This document shows positions 5,872 through 13,909 of a stretch of DNA of 26,062 nucleotides, piece after piece. Where the stretch lies: NCBI GenBank assembly GCA_944385775.1, contig CALWYM010000115.1, positions 1 to 26,062 of the forward strand, given 5' to 3'. Numbering within the stretch: the stretch's first letter is position 1; every line of letters begins with the position of its first letter. The notes beneath the pieces were generated by a model. That model searched no databases. It was given only the letters and a program-made list of their open reading frames with translations, and was not told the origin of the DNA. This stretch comes from an uncultured Oscillospiraceae bacterium (lineage in GTDB: Bacteria > Bacillota > Clostridia > Oscillospirales > Oscillospiraceae). The position numbers and the translations under genes were made by a program.

Positions 5872-7268
5872 TTAAAGGTTACGGTAAACTCACTGCCCTC
5901 TCCAAGCACGCTTTCGACTTCAATTTTTCCGCCGTGATACCTGGCGATTTCCCGTGCCATGGAAAGACCCAGTCCGTTTCCATTTGAGGAGCGCGAGGCG
6001 TCCGCCTGATAAAAGCGGTCAAATATTTTGTCCTTCTGGTCTTCGCTTATTCCGATTCCGTCGTCCTTTACCTTTAGTATGGCCTCATCATTTTCAGAGT
6101 AAAGCCTTACCCAGATGTGACCGTTGTCATTGCCGTATCTGTACGCATTTGAGATAAGGTTTGAGGCAAGCCGTGTAATAAGGCTTACATTTCCGGAAAT
6201 TTTAATATTATCCTCAATTTCCCACGTAAGTAAAATACCCCTTTCGCAAATCAGAGCCATATCCGCGCAAATACTCTTTAAAAGCTCCGAAAGCTCCACA
6301 TTTTCCATGGGGTACTTTTCAGTACCCATTTCAAGACGGGAAAAATCAAGCATATCCTGTATAAGCCGTGTCATTTTCCTATTCTGGCGCATAATGACGG
6401 CAAGGGCTTCTTTGTATTCCTCGCTGCTTCGCTCCTCCTCAAGGGAAAGCTGGCACTGGGCGGATATAACGGCAACAGGGGTTTTCAGCTCGTGGGACGC
6501 ATCGGAGATAAACTGTCGCTGGCTGTCAAAACTTTTTTCAAGCTTCATTATCATCTGGTTAATAACCTCCGCAAGACTATGAAGCTCGTCCATGCCGCCT
6601 CCAATTTCTATTCTTCTTGTAAGGTCTCCGCTTTCACCGATTTCACGTGCCGTCTCCGACATGACGCCTATGGGGTGGAACATACGTTTTACAATAAAGT
6701 ATCCGCCTACGGACGCGGCGAAAACTATTATGGGGAGAAGCACAAGGCTCACCCTGGCGGCAGACGAAAGCTCCCTGCTGTTCTGGTTTTCCGAAACGAC
6801 TCCGCGAATCCAAAGCCCCTCTATTCCGCGGTCGGACAGGCTTCTGTCAAAAATGTAATATGTCACCCCGGATATATCTATGGTCTGAAGCACCGAGTCC
6901 TTAAATTCAAGGGTTACAGTGTCCCTTGCCACAGGGTTTTCGCCGTAGATAAAGCCCATGGATTCAGTGTAAAGGGAGGTATAGACGAAATTCACATCGT
7001 CAAGAAAATCCTCGTCTACTAAAATAAGTTTTCCGTTATACGTAAGAGTAAATATGGCGTCACGGTCATTTTCCTCTCCGGCTTCCATTACCCTTACCTT
7101 GACGAAATTATTTTCTACCGTCTCTATAAGGTTATCCTTAATAGTTTTCTGCACAACACCGTAGCCCACGGAGAGCACCGACACATAGGTAAGCACGGCC
7201 ATAAGGGTCAGTGCGGAGGTAAACCAGAAAGTAATACGAAATCTCAGCGATAGGTTTTTCACCGTCAC
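5862..7268 (-). CDS. Sensor histidine kinase (HAMP, HisKA, HATPase_c)
   Basis: This 468-residue membrane kinase has helix 1 (about 13-38), an extracytoplasmic sensor region (40-170), helix 2 (172-193), a HAMP domain (194-245), a phospho-acceptor H-box with His259 (SDASHELKTP), and an ATPase domain with N-box Asn374 (NLISNAYRYG), G1 DDGIGI (402-407) and G2 NGLGLS (431-436). It should autophosphorylate on His259 and pass phosphate to the adjacent regulator. The start is a GTG at 7266-7268 overlapping the regulator stop by four bases (GTGA), so the pair is translationally coupled. The signal is unknown; the linked PepSY protein may be its output or a periplasmic partner. Confidence 0.95.
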   Translation of the reverse strand: MTVKNLSLRFRITFWFTSALTLMAVLTYVSVLSVGYGVVQKTIKDNLIETVENNFVKVRVMEAGEENDRDAIFTLTYNGKLILVDEDFLDDVNFVYTSLYTESMGFIYGENPVARDTVTLEFKDSVLQTIDISGVTYYIFDRSLSDRGIEGLWIRGVVSENQNSRELSSAARVSLVLLPIIVFAASVGGYFIVKRMFHPIGVMSETAREIGESGDLTRRIEIGGGMDELHSLAEVINQMIMKLEKSFDSQRQFISDASHELKTPVAVISAQCQLSLEEERSSEEYKEALAVIMRQNRKMTRLIQDMLDFSRLEMGTEKYPMENVELSELLKSICADMALICERGILLTWEIEDNIKISGNVSLITRLASNLISNAYRYGNDNGHIWVRLYSENDEAILKVKDDGIGISEDQKDKIFDRFYQADASRSSNGNGLGLSMAREIARYHGGKIEVESVLGEGSEFTVTFKLL

Positions 7269-7939
7269 TTCTCCTCTCTCAAAACGTAGCCCCGTCCCCG
7301 GACGGTGTGTATAAGCCTGCTCTCTCCCGTTGTATCTATTGTCTTTCTCAAATAGCTTATGTAAACGTCCACAACGTTTGTGCCGCCCTCATAGTCAAAG
7401 TTCCAGATGTGGTCCTCAATCTGCTCCCGGGACAAAATTACGCCCTTATTGTGCATAAGATATTCAAGAAGCTGATATTCCTTTGCGGAAAGGTCTATTT
7501 CCCTGTCGCCTCGGCAGACACGCCCTGTTCCGCTGTCAAGGGTAAGGTCACCAACCTGCAGAACGTTTGAAACATTTCCCGAGGACGCTCTTATCATGCT
7601 TCTTATTCTTGCCATAAGCTCCTCAAAGGAAAAAGGCTTTGACAGATAATCATTGGCGCCTAAATCAAGTCCCCTTACAATGTCGGAGGTAGAGTCCCTG
7701 GCAGTCAGCATAATCACAGGAGTGGTCACACCTCTCTCCCTGAGCTCGCGAAGAATTGTAAACCCGTCCTTTTTTGGAAGCATCACATCTAAAATAATCC
7801 CGTCATACAGCGTATAGCTCAGTATATCGCTGGCCTCGCCGCCGTCATGGCAGCAGTCCACACTGTACCCCGCTCCCGTAAGCTTTTTTTCAATAAGCCT
7901 TGCCAAATCCTGCTCGTCCTCAACAACCAAAATACGCAT
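7265..7939 (-). CDS. OmpR/PhoB-family response regulator
   Basis: The 224-residue protein has a receiver domain (1-118) with acidic pocket Asp8/Glu9, phospho-acceptor Asp51 (IILDVMLPKKDG), Thr79 and Lys101 (YLSKPF). A C-terminal winged helix (about 125-222) ends VDVYISYLRKTID and VRGRGYVL, typical of OmpR-type DNA-binding domains. It is the first gene of the operon and overlaps the kinase gene by four bases. The SD GGAGG sits 7 bases upstream of the ATG. The likely target is the repeat array in front of the PepSY gene. Confidence 0.95.
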   Translation of the reverse strand: MRILVVEDEQDLARLIEKKLTGAGYSVDCCHDGGEASDILSYTLYDGIILDVMLPKKDGFTILRELRERGVTTPVIMLTARDSTSDIVRGLDLGANDYLSKPFSFEELMARIRSMIRASSGNVSNVLQVGDLTLDSGTGRVCRGDREIDLSAKEYQLLEYLMHNKGVILSREQIEDHIWNFDYEGGTNVVDVYISYLRKTIDTTGESRLIHTVRGRGYVLREEK

Positions 7940-8013
7940 AAATCAGCCTCCAACACCATGATAAATCCGGCGGTGGACAACGGTTTCCCTTCTCCTGACC
8001 GCTTTTTACACCT

Positions 8014-8042
8014 ATCATACCACAAAGCCATCTCAATGTCAT
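8014..8042 (-). promoter_or_regulatory. Promoter of the two-component operon
   Basis: On the minus strand ATGACA (8037-8042) and TATGAT (8014-8019) are 17 bases apart, leaving a leader of about 70 bases before the regulator ATG. I see no ATTAGAG repeats here. Confidence 0.6.
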
Positions 8043-8107
8043 CTGTCTTCCTATGGTATAAAAATACACACATTACGGAACTTATTTCGCATTTTTTAAG
8101 TTTTTGT

Positions 8108-8136
8108 TTTACAATTTGTATTTACTATGATATTAT
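8108..8136 (+). promoter_or_regulatory. Promoter of the helicase gene
   Basis: TTTACA (8108-8113) and TATTAT (8131-8136) are 17 bases apart, with a TGA just before the -10 box (extended -10). It lies about 45 bases upstream of the helicase start and diverges from the two-component promoter. Confidence 0.68.
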
Positions 8137-8182
8137 GTTTAGGCATATGTTAATCAATTATAATAAAAAGGATTGAAAAAAC

Positions 8183-10420
8183 TTGGCAAAACACAAAAGG
8201 AAGAGTTGTTTTTCCACCTCTGAGCTTAAAGCCCGGGGCTGGACTAACGAGCTTATACGCACCCTTTTGCCCAAGCCCCGTATATCGTACAGAAACGGCG
8301 CCAGACTGTGGCGCAGGGGCGATGTGGTAAGGTGCGAGAGTAACCCTTTATTTATAGAGCGAAGAAAGCCGCCGGCATCCGTTGCCGGCTCCGTGGAAAT
8401 AAAGACCTCCCTCAGCTCCGCCGCCTTATGGCTAAAAGCTTCAGCGGATAAAGCCGGCTGGGACGATTCCCCCGCGGGAATATTAAGCCGCCGGTACCAC
8501 GGCGCAATTTTATATATGGCGGACAAGGCAGCCTCACTGCGTACTGTCCGTGAAAATCAGGCGCTGGGATATATAAACCAGTTTATTTCCCTTACACGGC
8601 ACTGTGACCCTCAGAGCGTACCCGGCATACTGGGAAAATTTGTACTGTCACTGAGCTGGATAGGAAGCCACGGTGAAAACAGAATCACAAAAAAGCTTCT
8701 TGAACAGTACCCTTTGGCACTTTACGCCGCTGCCCAAGCGGTAACGGAGGATTTTGCCGCTGCCCAGCCGGAGGCCGGCATTATAAAATTCCTTACGGCG
8801 GAAAACTTTCCGGAAAGTCAGCTTTTAAGCCAGTCTCTCACCTCAATATACTCCGTATGGTATATTCCCCGAGCCATAAGAACGTCACTGTCACTGCTTG
8901 TGGCTCTTAACCCCAAGGACGAATATCCCGAAGCGAGGAGCATGAAACGTCACTTTGTTATCCACATCGGCGGCACAAATACAGGCAAAACCTACGCGGG
9001 CTTTCAGCGTCTTATTCGGGCAAGTACAGGCGTTTATCTTGCTCCCCTTCGTCTTTTAGCGCTTGAGGCTCAGGAAACCATGTTAAATAACGGCGTAAAT
9101 TGCAGCCTCTCCACCGGCGAGGAGGAGGATTTTCGCGAAAACGACACCCATATCGCCGCCACTGCCGAAAAGCTCAGCCTTAAAGAAAAGTATGAGGTTG
9201 CGGTTATTGACGAATGTCAGATGATAGCCGACCCACAGCGCGGCTACGCCTGGACAAGGGCAATTTTAGGCGTTCTCGCGCCGGAAATTCATCTTTGCGC
9301 CGCGGCTGAAGCGAAAAATATCCTTATCAGGCTCATTGAAAGCTGCGACGACACCTACGAGGTCCAGGTCCACCACCGCAGAACGCCCCTTATTCCCATG
9401 AACCGCCCGGTTGACTACACGAAAATCCAGCCAGGCGACGCACTTATTACCTTTTCCAAAATCGGCGTTTTAAGCGTAGCGGAGGATCTCCGTCAGGAGG
9501 GTAAGGAGCCTGCCATAATCTACGGCGCGCTGCCCTACGCCACACGGCGCATGCAGATGGAGGGATTTCTCTCCGGGAAGATGGAGTACGTTGTGTCCAC
9601 AGACGCTATCGGCATGGGACTTAACCTGCCAATACGCCGTATAATTTTTATGGAGACGGAGAAATTCGACGGTATAGCCCGCCGGGAGCTTCGCCCTCAG
9701 GAGGTTCAGCAGATAGCCGGGCGGGCAGGAAGGTACGGAATGTACGACCGCGGCTATGTGGGCGCCACTCAAAACCTTGGGTTTATCAAAAACGCCCTTT
9801 CCGCCGTTGTGCCGCCTATTCAGCACGCCGTTACAGGCTTTTCCGAGCTTGTGCTGGAGGTGGACTTTGACCTGCTTGAGGTTTTGACCGAATGGAACAA
9901 AATGCCTACGGTAGAGCCCTACGTAAAGCTTGACATTACACGGTATATTAACATTATTACAAAAATGCGTGAGCTTGGCTTTCACCTTGAAAAATCCCAG
10001 GAGCTCCGCGCTGCCAATATCCCCTTTGATGAGACGGACGAATCACTTCTGGAACTGTTTTTCCATTTCCTTCAGCTTTGGGCTGATGGTGAGGAACCTG
10101 AAATTCCGCAGCTTGGAGAGGGAGTGTCCCACACACTGCCTGAACTGGAGCTTTATTACAGAAAGCTTGACCTGTTCTTCTCCTTTACAAAAGCCTTTGA
10201 CCTTTCCTCCGATGAGGAAACCCTGTACCAGTACAGGGAAAACGTGGCGTCGGAAATAAACGAAATTCTCCTTCACAGGCTGCGTAACAATATACGTTTT
10301 TGCAGCCGCTGCGGAAAGGCTCTGCCCCTTCATTACCACGGTCGGCTCTGTGACAGCTGCTACCGTCAGATCAGCAGAAAAAGAGGCTACTCTCCCGGCA
10401 GCAAAAGGCAGCAACAGTAA
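8183..10420 (+). CDS. SUV3-like DExH-box RNA helicase with C-terminal zinc ribbon
   Basis: The 745-residue protein has two RecA-like domains in the middle. Walker A is GGTNTGKT (263-270), motif II is DECQ (343-346), motif V is STDAIGMGLNLP (472-483) and motif VI is QQIAGRAGRYG (509-519). The sequence around these, including YLAPLRLLALE, HHRRTPL and RRELRPQEVQQIAGR, resembles the SUV3 family, whose mitochondrial members unwind RNA with a partner exonuclease. About 250 N-terminal residues are not recognisable. The C-terminus has a four-Cys zinc ribbon (Cys707, 710, 723, 726) and a basic tail, which could bind nucleic acid. The start is a TTG at 8183 with SD-like AAAGGA upstream. No exonuclease gene lies next to it; pnp is about 11 kb away. 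The family call is good; the cellular role is inference. Confidence 0.85.
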   Translation: MAKHKRKSCFSTSELKARGWTNELIRTLLPKPRISYRNGARLWRRGDVVRCESNPLFIERRKPPASVAGSVEIKTSLSSAALWLKASADKAGWDDSPAGILSRRYHGAILYMADKAASLRTVRENQALGYINQFISLTRHCDPQSVPGILGKFVLSLSWIGSHGENRITKKLLEQYPLALYAAAQAVTEDFAAAQPEAGIIKFLTAENFPESQLLSQSLTSIYSVWYIPRAIRTSLSLLVALNPKDEYPEARSMKRHFVIHIGGTNTGKTYAGFQRLIRASTGVYLAPLRLLALEAQETMLNNGVNCSLSTGEEEDFRENDTHIAATAEKLSLKEKYEVAVIDECQMIADPQRGYAWTRAILGVLAPEIHLCAAAEAKNILIRLIESCDDTYEVQVHHRRTPLIPMNRPVDYTKIQPGDALITFSKIGVLSVAEDLRQEGKEPAIIYGALPYATRRMQMEGFLSGKMEYVVSTDAIGMGLNLPIRRIIFMETEKFDGIARRELRPQEVQQIAGRAGRYGMYDRGYVGATQNLGFIKNALSAVVPPIQHAVTGFSELVLEVDFDLLEVLTEWNKMPTVEPYVKLDITRYINIITKMRELGFHLEKSQELRAANIPFDETDESLLELFFHFLQLWADGEEPEIPQLGEGVSHTLPELELYYRKLDLFFSFTKAFDLSSDEETLYQYRENVASEINEILLHRLRNNIRFCSRCGKALPLHYHGRLCDSCYRQISRKRGYSPGSKRQQQ

Positions 10421-10460
10421 TCTTACCGATTTCTCCCATAAAGAAAAATGTAAAAAACTC

Positions 10461-10518
10461 TTGACATTTTCGTATCCTGCTGTTACTATTAAAAATGTCA
10501 AATTGATTTGACATTTTT
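10461..10518 (+). promoter_or_regulatory. Promoter and palindromic operator of the membrane protein/XRE pair
   Basis: TTGACA (10461-10466) and TACTAT (10484-10489) are 17 bases apart. Immediately downstream is a perfect palindrome with 13-bp arms (10491-10503 and 10506-10518, half-site ATTTGACATTTTT) covering the expected transcription start. The ten bases TTGACATTTT also occur at the -35 box (10461-10470), so a third half-site overlaps it. This layout suits autorepression by the small XRE protein encoded downstream. Confidence 0.78.
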
Positions 10519-10535
10519 TGAAAGGAGCAGACTGT

Positions 10536-10826
10536 ATGCCGGTAGGTGCGATTATTTTTTTAGGAGTTTTTTTGCTTGGATTTGGAGTGCTGGATATTTT
10601 CATGGTGGTCACATTGTTAAAGCCGGGAGATGAGCGAAATCAGGTTATTGTCTGGAAAGCAAGCTCTTTTACACTTCTCGCAATGGTAGGCGCAAACATT
10701 CTGAATGTGGCGGAGCAAATAATACGTTCCAAACCAATGGTGGTAAATACCCTTGTTCAGCTTAATGTTTATGCCATTATCTACTTTGCGTCCCTTATGT
10801 ACTATAAGAGAAAGCACGGTGGCTGA
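10536..10826 (+). CDS. Small three-helix membrane protein, unknown function
   Basis: The 96-residue protein is mostly hydrophobic, with three predicted membrane helices (about 4-28, 42-63, 70-89) and a short basic C-terminus. I do not recognise a family. The ATG at 10536 is chosen because AAAGGAG (10520-10526) is well placed for it; an upstream TTG in frame overlaps that SD and the operator. It is followed two bases later by an XRE regulator gene. Small membrane proteins paired with a compact HTH regulator are common in Firmicutes, and the pair may form a membrane-responsive regulatory unit. That is inference. Confidence 0.8.
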   Translation: MPVGAIIFLGVFLLGFGVLDIFMVVTLLKPGDERNQVIVWKASSFTLLAMVGANILNVAEQIIRSKPMVVNTLVQLNVYAIIYFASLMYYKRKHGG

Positions 10827-10828
10827 AA

Positions 10829-11017
10829 ATGGAGAATATAATCAGGCAGCGGCGGAAAGAACTTGGTCTTTCCCAGGAGGAACTGGCGAAAAGGTGCGGT
10901 GTTTCAAGGCAAACCGTAAACGCAATTGAAAACAACAAGTATGACCCGACTTTGTCCCTGGCATTCAGCCTTGCAAGGGAGCTTAATACAACTGTGGACC
11001 AGCTTTTCACCTGCTGA
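10829..11017 (+). CDS. XRE-family small HTH transcriptional regulator
   Basis: This 62-residue protein is essentially a single Cro/CI-type helix-turn-helix domain: RRKELGLSQEELAKRCGVSR, then QTVNAIENNKYDP, ending TTVDQLF. Such stand-alone HTH proteins (YozG-like) bind palindromes as dimers. It starts two bases after the stop of the small membrane protein, so the two are co-transcribed from the promoter at 10461-10489. The palindrome at 10491-10518 is its probable own operator. Confidence 0.93.
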   Translation: MENIIRQRRKELGLSQEELAKRCGVSRQTVNAIENNKYDPTLSLAFSLARELNTTVDQLFTC

Positions 11018-11054
11018 AAAAGGGAGTGCGACCCAAAGGTTGCACTCCCTTTTT
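11017..11054. terminator. Bidirectional terminator between convergent genes
   Basis: A 13-bp stem (11017-11029 and 11042-11054, AAAAAGGGAGTGC) has A-run and T-run on opposite sides. It lies between the stop of the XRE gene (plus) and the stop of the gene at 11062 (minus), so it probably serves both. Confidence 0.85.
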
Positions 11055-11061
11055 ATATTTC

Positions 11062-11505
11062 TCAGTCAACTGACCTTAAACTAACTCTGTCAATTTTCCA
11101 TTCTCCTTCTTTCTTTACCATTAAAAGCTCAACGGCACCGGACAGCTTTTCCTTGTAATCAAAGGAAATAATCGCCGTTACGCTACTATTGTCCCTGAGA
11201 ATCTCATCAACGCTCCACTTAATTTCCTTCATCGCAGATTTTAACATATCTGAGTAATCGCTTTGTGAAACCATACCTATAATCGCACCGAATATGCCGC
11301 TGTCGGCTACTGACGAAAGTGCATCCGCCGCCTCCCTGGCTTTACCTGTAAGGTGAGGATATAGTCCGTCTATTCCATTTTCCATGACATCGCTTATAAT
11401 TTCCTTCATCGCGTATTCAGGTGTTGAGGTTATGTAGGCGGCAGCCCCGGCGATTGATGAAATTAAAATCACAACAGCAGCAATTATAATTACAGTCTTT
11501 TTCAT
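11062..11505 (-). CDS. Membrane-anchored or secreted small protein, unknown function
   Basis: The 147-residue protein has an N-terminal hydrophobic segment (about 4-24, VIIIAAVVILISSIAGAAAY), then about 120 residues outside the membrane. Features such as YAMKEIISDV near the start, SVTAIISFDYKEK, and the ending KEGEWKIDRVSLRSV resemble DUF4878/NTF2-like proteins that close with a W-(K/R)-(I/V) strand. I cannot assign a function. A good SD (GGAGG) precedes the ATG. It is monocistronic, converging on the XRE unit and sharing its terminator. Upstream lies the possible structured leader at 11614-11708. Confidence 0.78.
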   Translation of the reverse strand: MKKTVIIIAAVVILISSIAGAAAYITSTPEYAMKEIISDVMENGIDGLYPHLTGKAREAADALSSVADSGIFGAIIGMVSQSDYSDMLKSAMKEIKWSVDEILRDNSSVTAIISFDYKEKLSGAVELLMVKKEGEWKIDRVSLRSVD

Positions 11506-11733
11506 AATTATGTTCCTCCGCTTATAGTCAGAGCGGTTTATAAAAATTATCGCCCTGCTTTGGAAAAATACATTTTAAGGCTTTCGGCTCAGTTAGAAAT
11601 ATTTTTATTCTATGACGGGCATGCTATGATTCATTCATGCTGGGCGGGTAACACCACGGAGAAAACTTTGAGAAGCTCCCTCGTCGGTCTCATAGCCTGC
11701 ACCCTGTCTTCTATTATTCCTTATTAACATAAT
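11506..11733. other. Intergenic segment with an unassigned structured-RNA candidate
   Basis: No gene is visible. The part 11614-11708 can fold as a closed element on either strand. GACGGG (11614-11619) pairs with CCCTGTC (11702-11708, one bulged T), and GCTATGA (11623-11629) pairs perfectly with TCATAGC (11690-11696). Smaller hairpins lie inside, for example GGAG (11658-11661) with CTCC (11676-11679). It does not match riboswitch, 6S, SRP or T-box signatures I know. On the minus strand it would lie in the leader of the gene ending at 11062. Confidence 0.3.
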
Positions 11734-11763
11734 AAGCCCTAAAGGCTTACACCTTTAGGGCTT
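11734..11763 (-). terminator. Terminator of tRNA-fMet
   Basis: A perfect 12-bp stem (11734-11745 and 11752-11763, AAGCCCTAAAGG) with a 6-base loop directly abuts the encoded CCA end of the tRNA. The T-tract beyond it is weak. Confidence 0.7.
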
Positions 11764-11839
<76 letters not shown>

Positions 11840-11846
11840 ATATCTA

Positions 11847-11871
11847 ACCGGGATAAGAAACTTATCCCGGT
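11847..11871 (-). other. Hairpin in the 5' leader of pre-tRNA-fMet
   Basis: A perfect 11-bp stem (11847-11857 and 11861-11871, ACCGGGATAAG) with a 3-base loop lies between the tRNA promoter and the mature 5' end. There is no T-run after it on the minus strand, so it is more likely a leader structure for processing than a terminator of ricT. Confidence 0.5.
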
Positions 11872-11886
11872 GCTTTTTGCCTTATT

Positions 11887-11915
11887 ATAATACCACGATT
11901 TCATATGGCAGTCAA
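11887..11915 (-). promoter_or_regulatory. Promoter of tRNA-fMet
   Basis: TTGACT (11910-11915) and TATTAT (11887-11892) on the minus strand are 17 bases apart, giving a start about 40 bases before the mature tRNA. Confidence 0.78.
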
Positions 11916-11952
11916 TAGTTAAGGGTGAAAAATTTAAACAAAATTTTTGTCC

Positions 11953-13083
11953 TTATTCTTCAATCTTCAGCTTATTTTGCCCCTCAGGCAACTTTTTCCG
12001 CTTGAAATACCTGCTTTTTCCGCTTTTTCCTCTGGCGGAGGTCAGCTGCTTTCTCTGAACAGTATCCTGGAGCTGCTTAATCTCCTGACTCTGCCCTGGC
12101 TGTTTTTGCTGCTGGGGCTTTTTCTTTTTCTGCTGGTGCCTAGTCTCCTGCTCTCCCTTTGGCTCCTCTTTATTTTCGGGCTTTGACTGACGCAGGTGCT
12201 TGCTGTGACTCTGGCTCTCCTCCTGAAGCTTACCCTCAGCCTTCATCTGAAGGTATTCGGCTCTCTTGGCTTTGCCACCCAGTACCGTTACCTCATCTGC
12301 GTTAAAGGTCTTGATATTTATATCATTAGAATCCTCCAGCCTGACTCTTACCGTGCTTTTGAGAAGGTTCACGTCAAGGACGCTTCCCACTCCGCTGGGC
12401 GTATCCACAAAGGAATCCACCTTCGGAACGTGCTTTACAAGCTCCTCATAAGCTTCCTGCTCATATTTAAGGCAGCACATAAGCCTGCCGCAGGCGCCGG
12501 AAATTTTTGTCGGATTAAGAGAAAAGCCCTGAGTTTTTGCCATTTTTATACTTACCGGCTGAAAATCGTCAAGAAACTGAGCGCAGCAAAATTCCCTTCC
12601 GCATATGCCCAGTCCGCCCAGCATACGTGCCTCGTCCCTGACGCCTATCTGGCGCAGCTCAATTCTGGTTTTGAATATGGACGCCAAATCCTTGACCAGC
12701 TCACGGAAATCCACTCTCCCTTCACTGGTAAAGAAAAACAGAATCTTATTTCCCTCGAAATTATACTCCACGTCCACAAGCTTCATATCAAGCCCGTGCT
12801 TTGCAATTTTCTCACGGCATATGACACAGGCCTCCGCCTCTTTTTTGTGGTTTTCCTCGTTTCTTTCCACGTCCTCAGCCGTGGCAAGTCTAAGCACAGG
12901 GCGCAAGGGTGCCCTTACCTGGCTGTCCTCTACCTGGTGATTTCCCACGACGCACTCCGCATATTCCATGCCTTTTGCCGTCTCTACCACCACGTTCTGC
13001 CCCTTTGTAACGGTAAGTCCATTAGGGTCGAAATAGTAGACCTTGCCTTTATTTTTAAATCTGACGCTAATTACTTCTGTCAA
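11953..13083 (-). CDS. ricT: RicT/YaaT, PSP1-domain protein of the Ric (Y-complex)
   Basis: This 376-residue protein is collinear with B. subtilis RicT (YaaT). It has an N-terminal PSP1 region and the cysteine pairs of the family: CGREFCC (161-167) and CGRLMCC (198-204), which are known to bind a 4Fe-4S cluster with RicA/RicF. The Ric complex directs RNase Y processing of mRNA and affects sporulation and competence. Unlike the approximately 275-residue B. subtilis protein it has a tail of about 90 residues (from 285) rich in Gln, Lys, Ser and Glu, with a KKKK-PQQQKQ stretch, predicted disordered and basic. The start is a TTG at 13083, 7 bases after AGGAG; an earlier TTG is closed by a stop one codon later. 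It lies 29 bases after holB, as in many Firmicutes. Confidence 0.95.
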   Translation of the reverse strand: MTEVISVRFKNKGKVYYFDPNGLTVTKGQNVVVETAKGMEYAECVVGNHQVEDSQVRAPLRPVLRLATAEDVERNEENHKKEAEACVICREKIAKHGLDMKLVDVEYNFEGNKILFFFTSEGRVDFRELVKDLASIFKTRIELRQIGVRDEARMLGGLGICGREFCCAQFLDDFQPVSIKMAKTQGFSLNPTKISGACGRLMCCLKYEQEAYEELVKHVPKVDSFVDTPSGVGSVLDVNLLKSTVRVRLEDSNDINIKTFNADEVTVLGGKAKRAEYLQMKAEGKLQEESQSHSKHLRQSKPENKEEPKGEQETRHQQKKKKPQQQKQPGQSQEIKQLQDTVQRKQLTSARGKSGKSRYFKRKKLPEGQNKLKIEE

Positions 13084-13112
13084 GTCAATTCTCCTCTACT
13101 TTAACTGAGCCG

Positions 13113-13883
13113 TCAGCCGAAAAAGGCTGCCAGCAGCCGGGACGATACGTAGCCTGCCGACACGTTTACGTCCATATACCCCTCACACTCATCACAGGCG
13201 GAAATAACATTTTCGCAAAGCTCCTCACTCAGGGTGCCCTCCGCCATGTGCCGGGCTGTCTCCCTCCTTAAGGTGGTTATAAGGTTTAGTATTTCCCCTC
13301 TGTTAAGCTTTGAAACAGCCATTATGGCAGCTGCCAGCTCCCAGCCGCTGTTTTTGACGGCGGCGGACAAAATATCAATGCCCTCCCTGCACGGTGAATA
13401 GCTTTCCTCATGGGGCAGTGTTATAATCTCGCACCTTGACCTGACCGTTGGAATAAGTCTGTCCACATTATCAGCAAGAAGCAGAAACATGGAATACTCC
13501 GGCGGTTCCTCCAGAATCTTCAGCATGGCGTTTTGCGCCTGAAGGTTCATTGTGTCACTGTCCTCTATTATAAAAACGCTTCTGTCCCCTTCGTTTGGCA
13601 TGACAGATGCCCGGGAGCGCACGTCGCGCATCGTCGCTACCGTTAAATTCTTCTCATCGGCAGCTTTTCTTACAACAGTAATATCCGGGTGAATACCCAG
13701 TTCAACTTTCCTGCAGTCAGTACACTTTCCGCAGGGTCCGCCACGTCCCTCTCTGCAAAGAGCTGTCTTTCCTATATACATCGCGGCGGAAAGACGACCC
13801 TGGCTGTCAGAGCCGGAAATTATATAGGAATGAAAAAGGTGTCCGGCGTCAATATGGTTTTTTACATAGGATAAAGCGTCCAT
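13113..13883 (-). CDS. holB: DNA polymerase III, delta-prime subunit (clamp loader)
   Basis: The 256-residue protein matches the AAA+ clamp-loader subunit delta'. The P-loop is degenerate (GSDSQGR, 24-30), as expected for delta'. A zinc module follows (Cys43, Cys51, Cys54, Cys57; PCGKCTDC). A helix region with NAMLKILEEPP and the SRC motif (149-151) complete the signature. At 256 residues it is shorter than E. coli HolB and B. subtilis delta' (about 330), so the C-terminal collar domain is reduced. It lies between DUF1846 (26-base gap) and ricT (29-base gap), the classical holB-ricT pairing. Confidence 0.93.
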   Translation of the reverse strand: MDALSYVKNHIDAGHLFHSYIISGSDSQGRLSAAMYIGKTALCREGRGGPCGKCTDCRKVELGIHPDITVVRKAADEKNLTVATMRDVRSRASVMPNEGDRSVFIIEDSDTMNLQAQNAMLKILEEPPEYSMFLLLADNVDRLIPTVRSRCEIITLPHEESYSPCREGIDILSAAVKNSGWELAAAIMAVSKLNRGEILNLITTLRRETARHMAEGTLSEELCENVISACDECEGYMDVNVSAGYVSSRLLAAFFG

Positions 13884-13909
13884 ATCTTTTGGACTCCTTT
13901 GCTTAAATT

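Noticed and set aside
7819..8073. Minus-strand 84-residue frame upstream of the response regulator
   Set aside because: It spans the promoter at 8014-8042 and overlaps the regulator in another frame; no SD and no domain.
11641..11690. Possible T-box remnant in the tRNA-flanking segment (GGGTAACACCACGG and CTCCCTCGTC)
   Set aside because: The UGGN-type bulge for tRNA pairing is not intact and there is no synthetase gene downstream, so I list it only as an unassigned fold.
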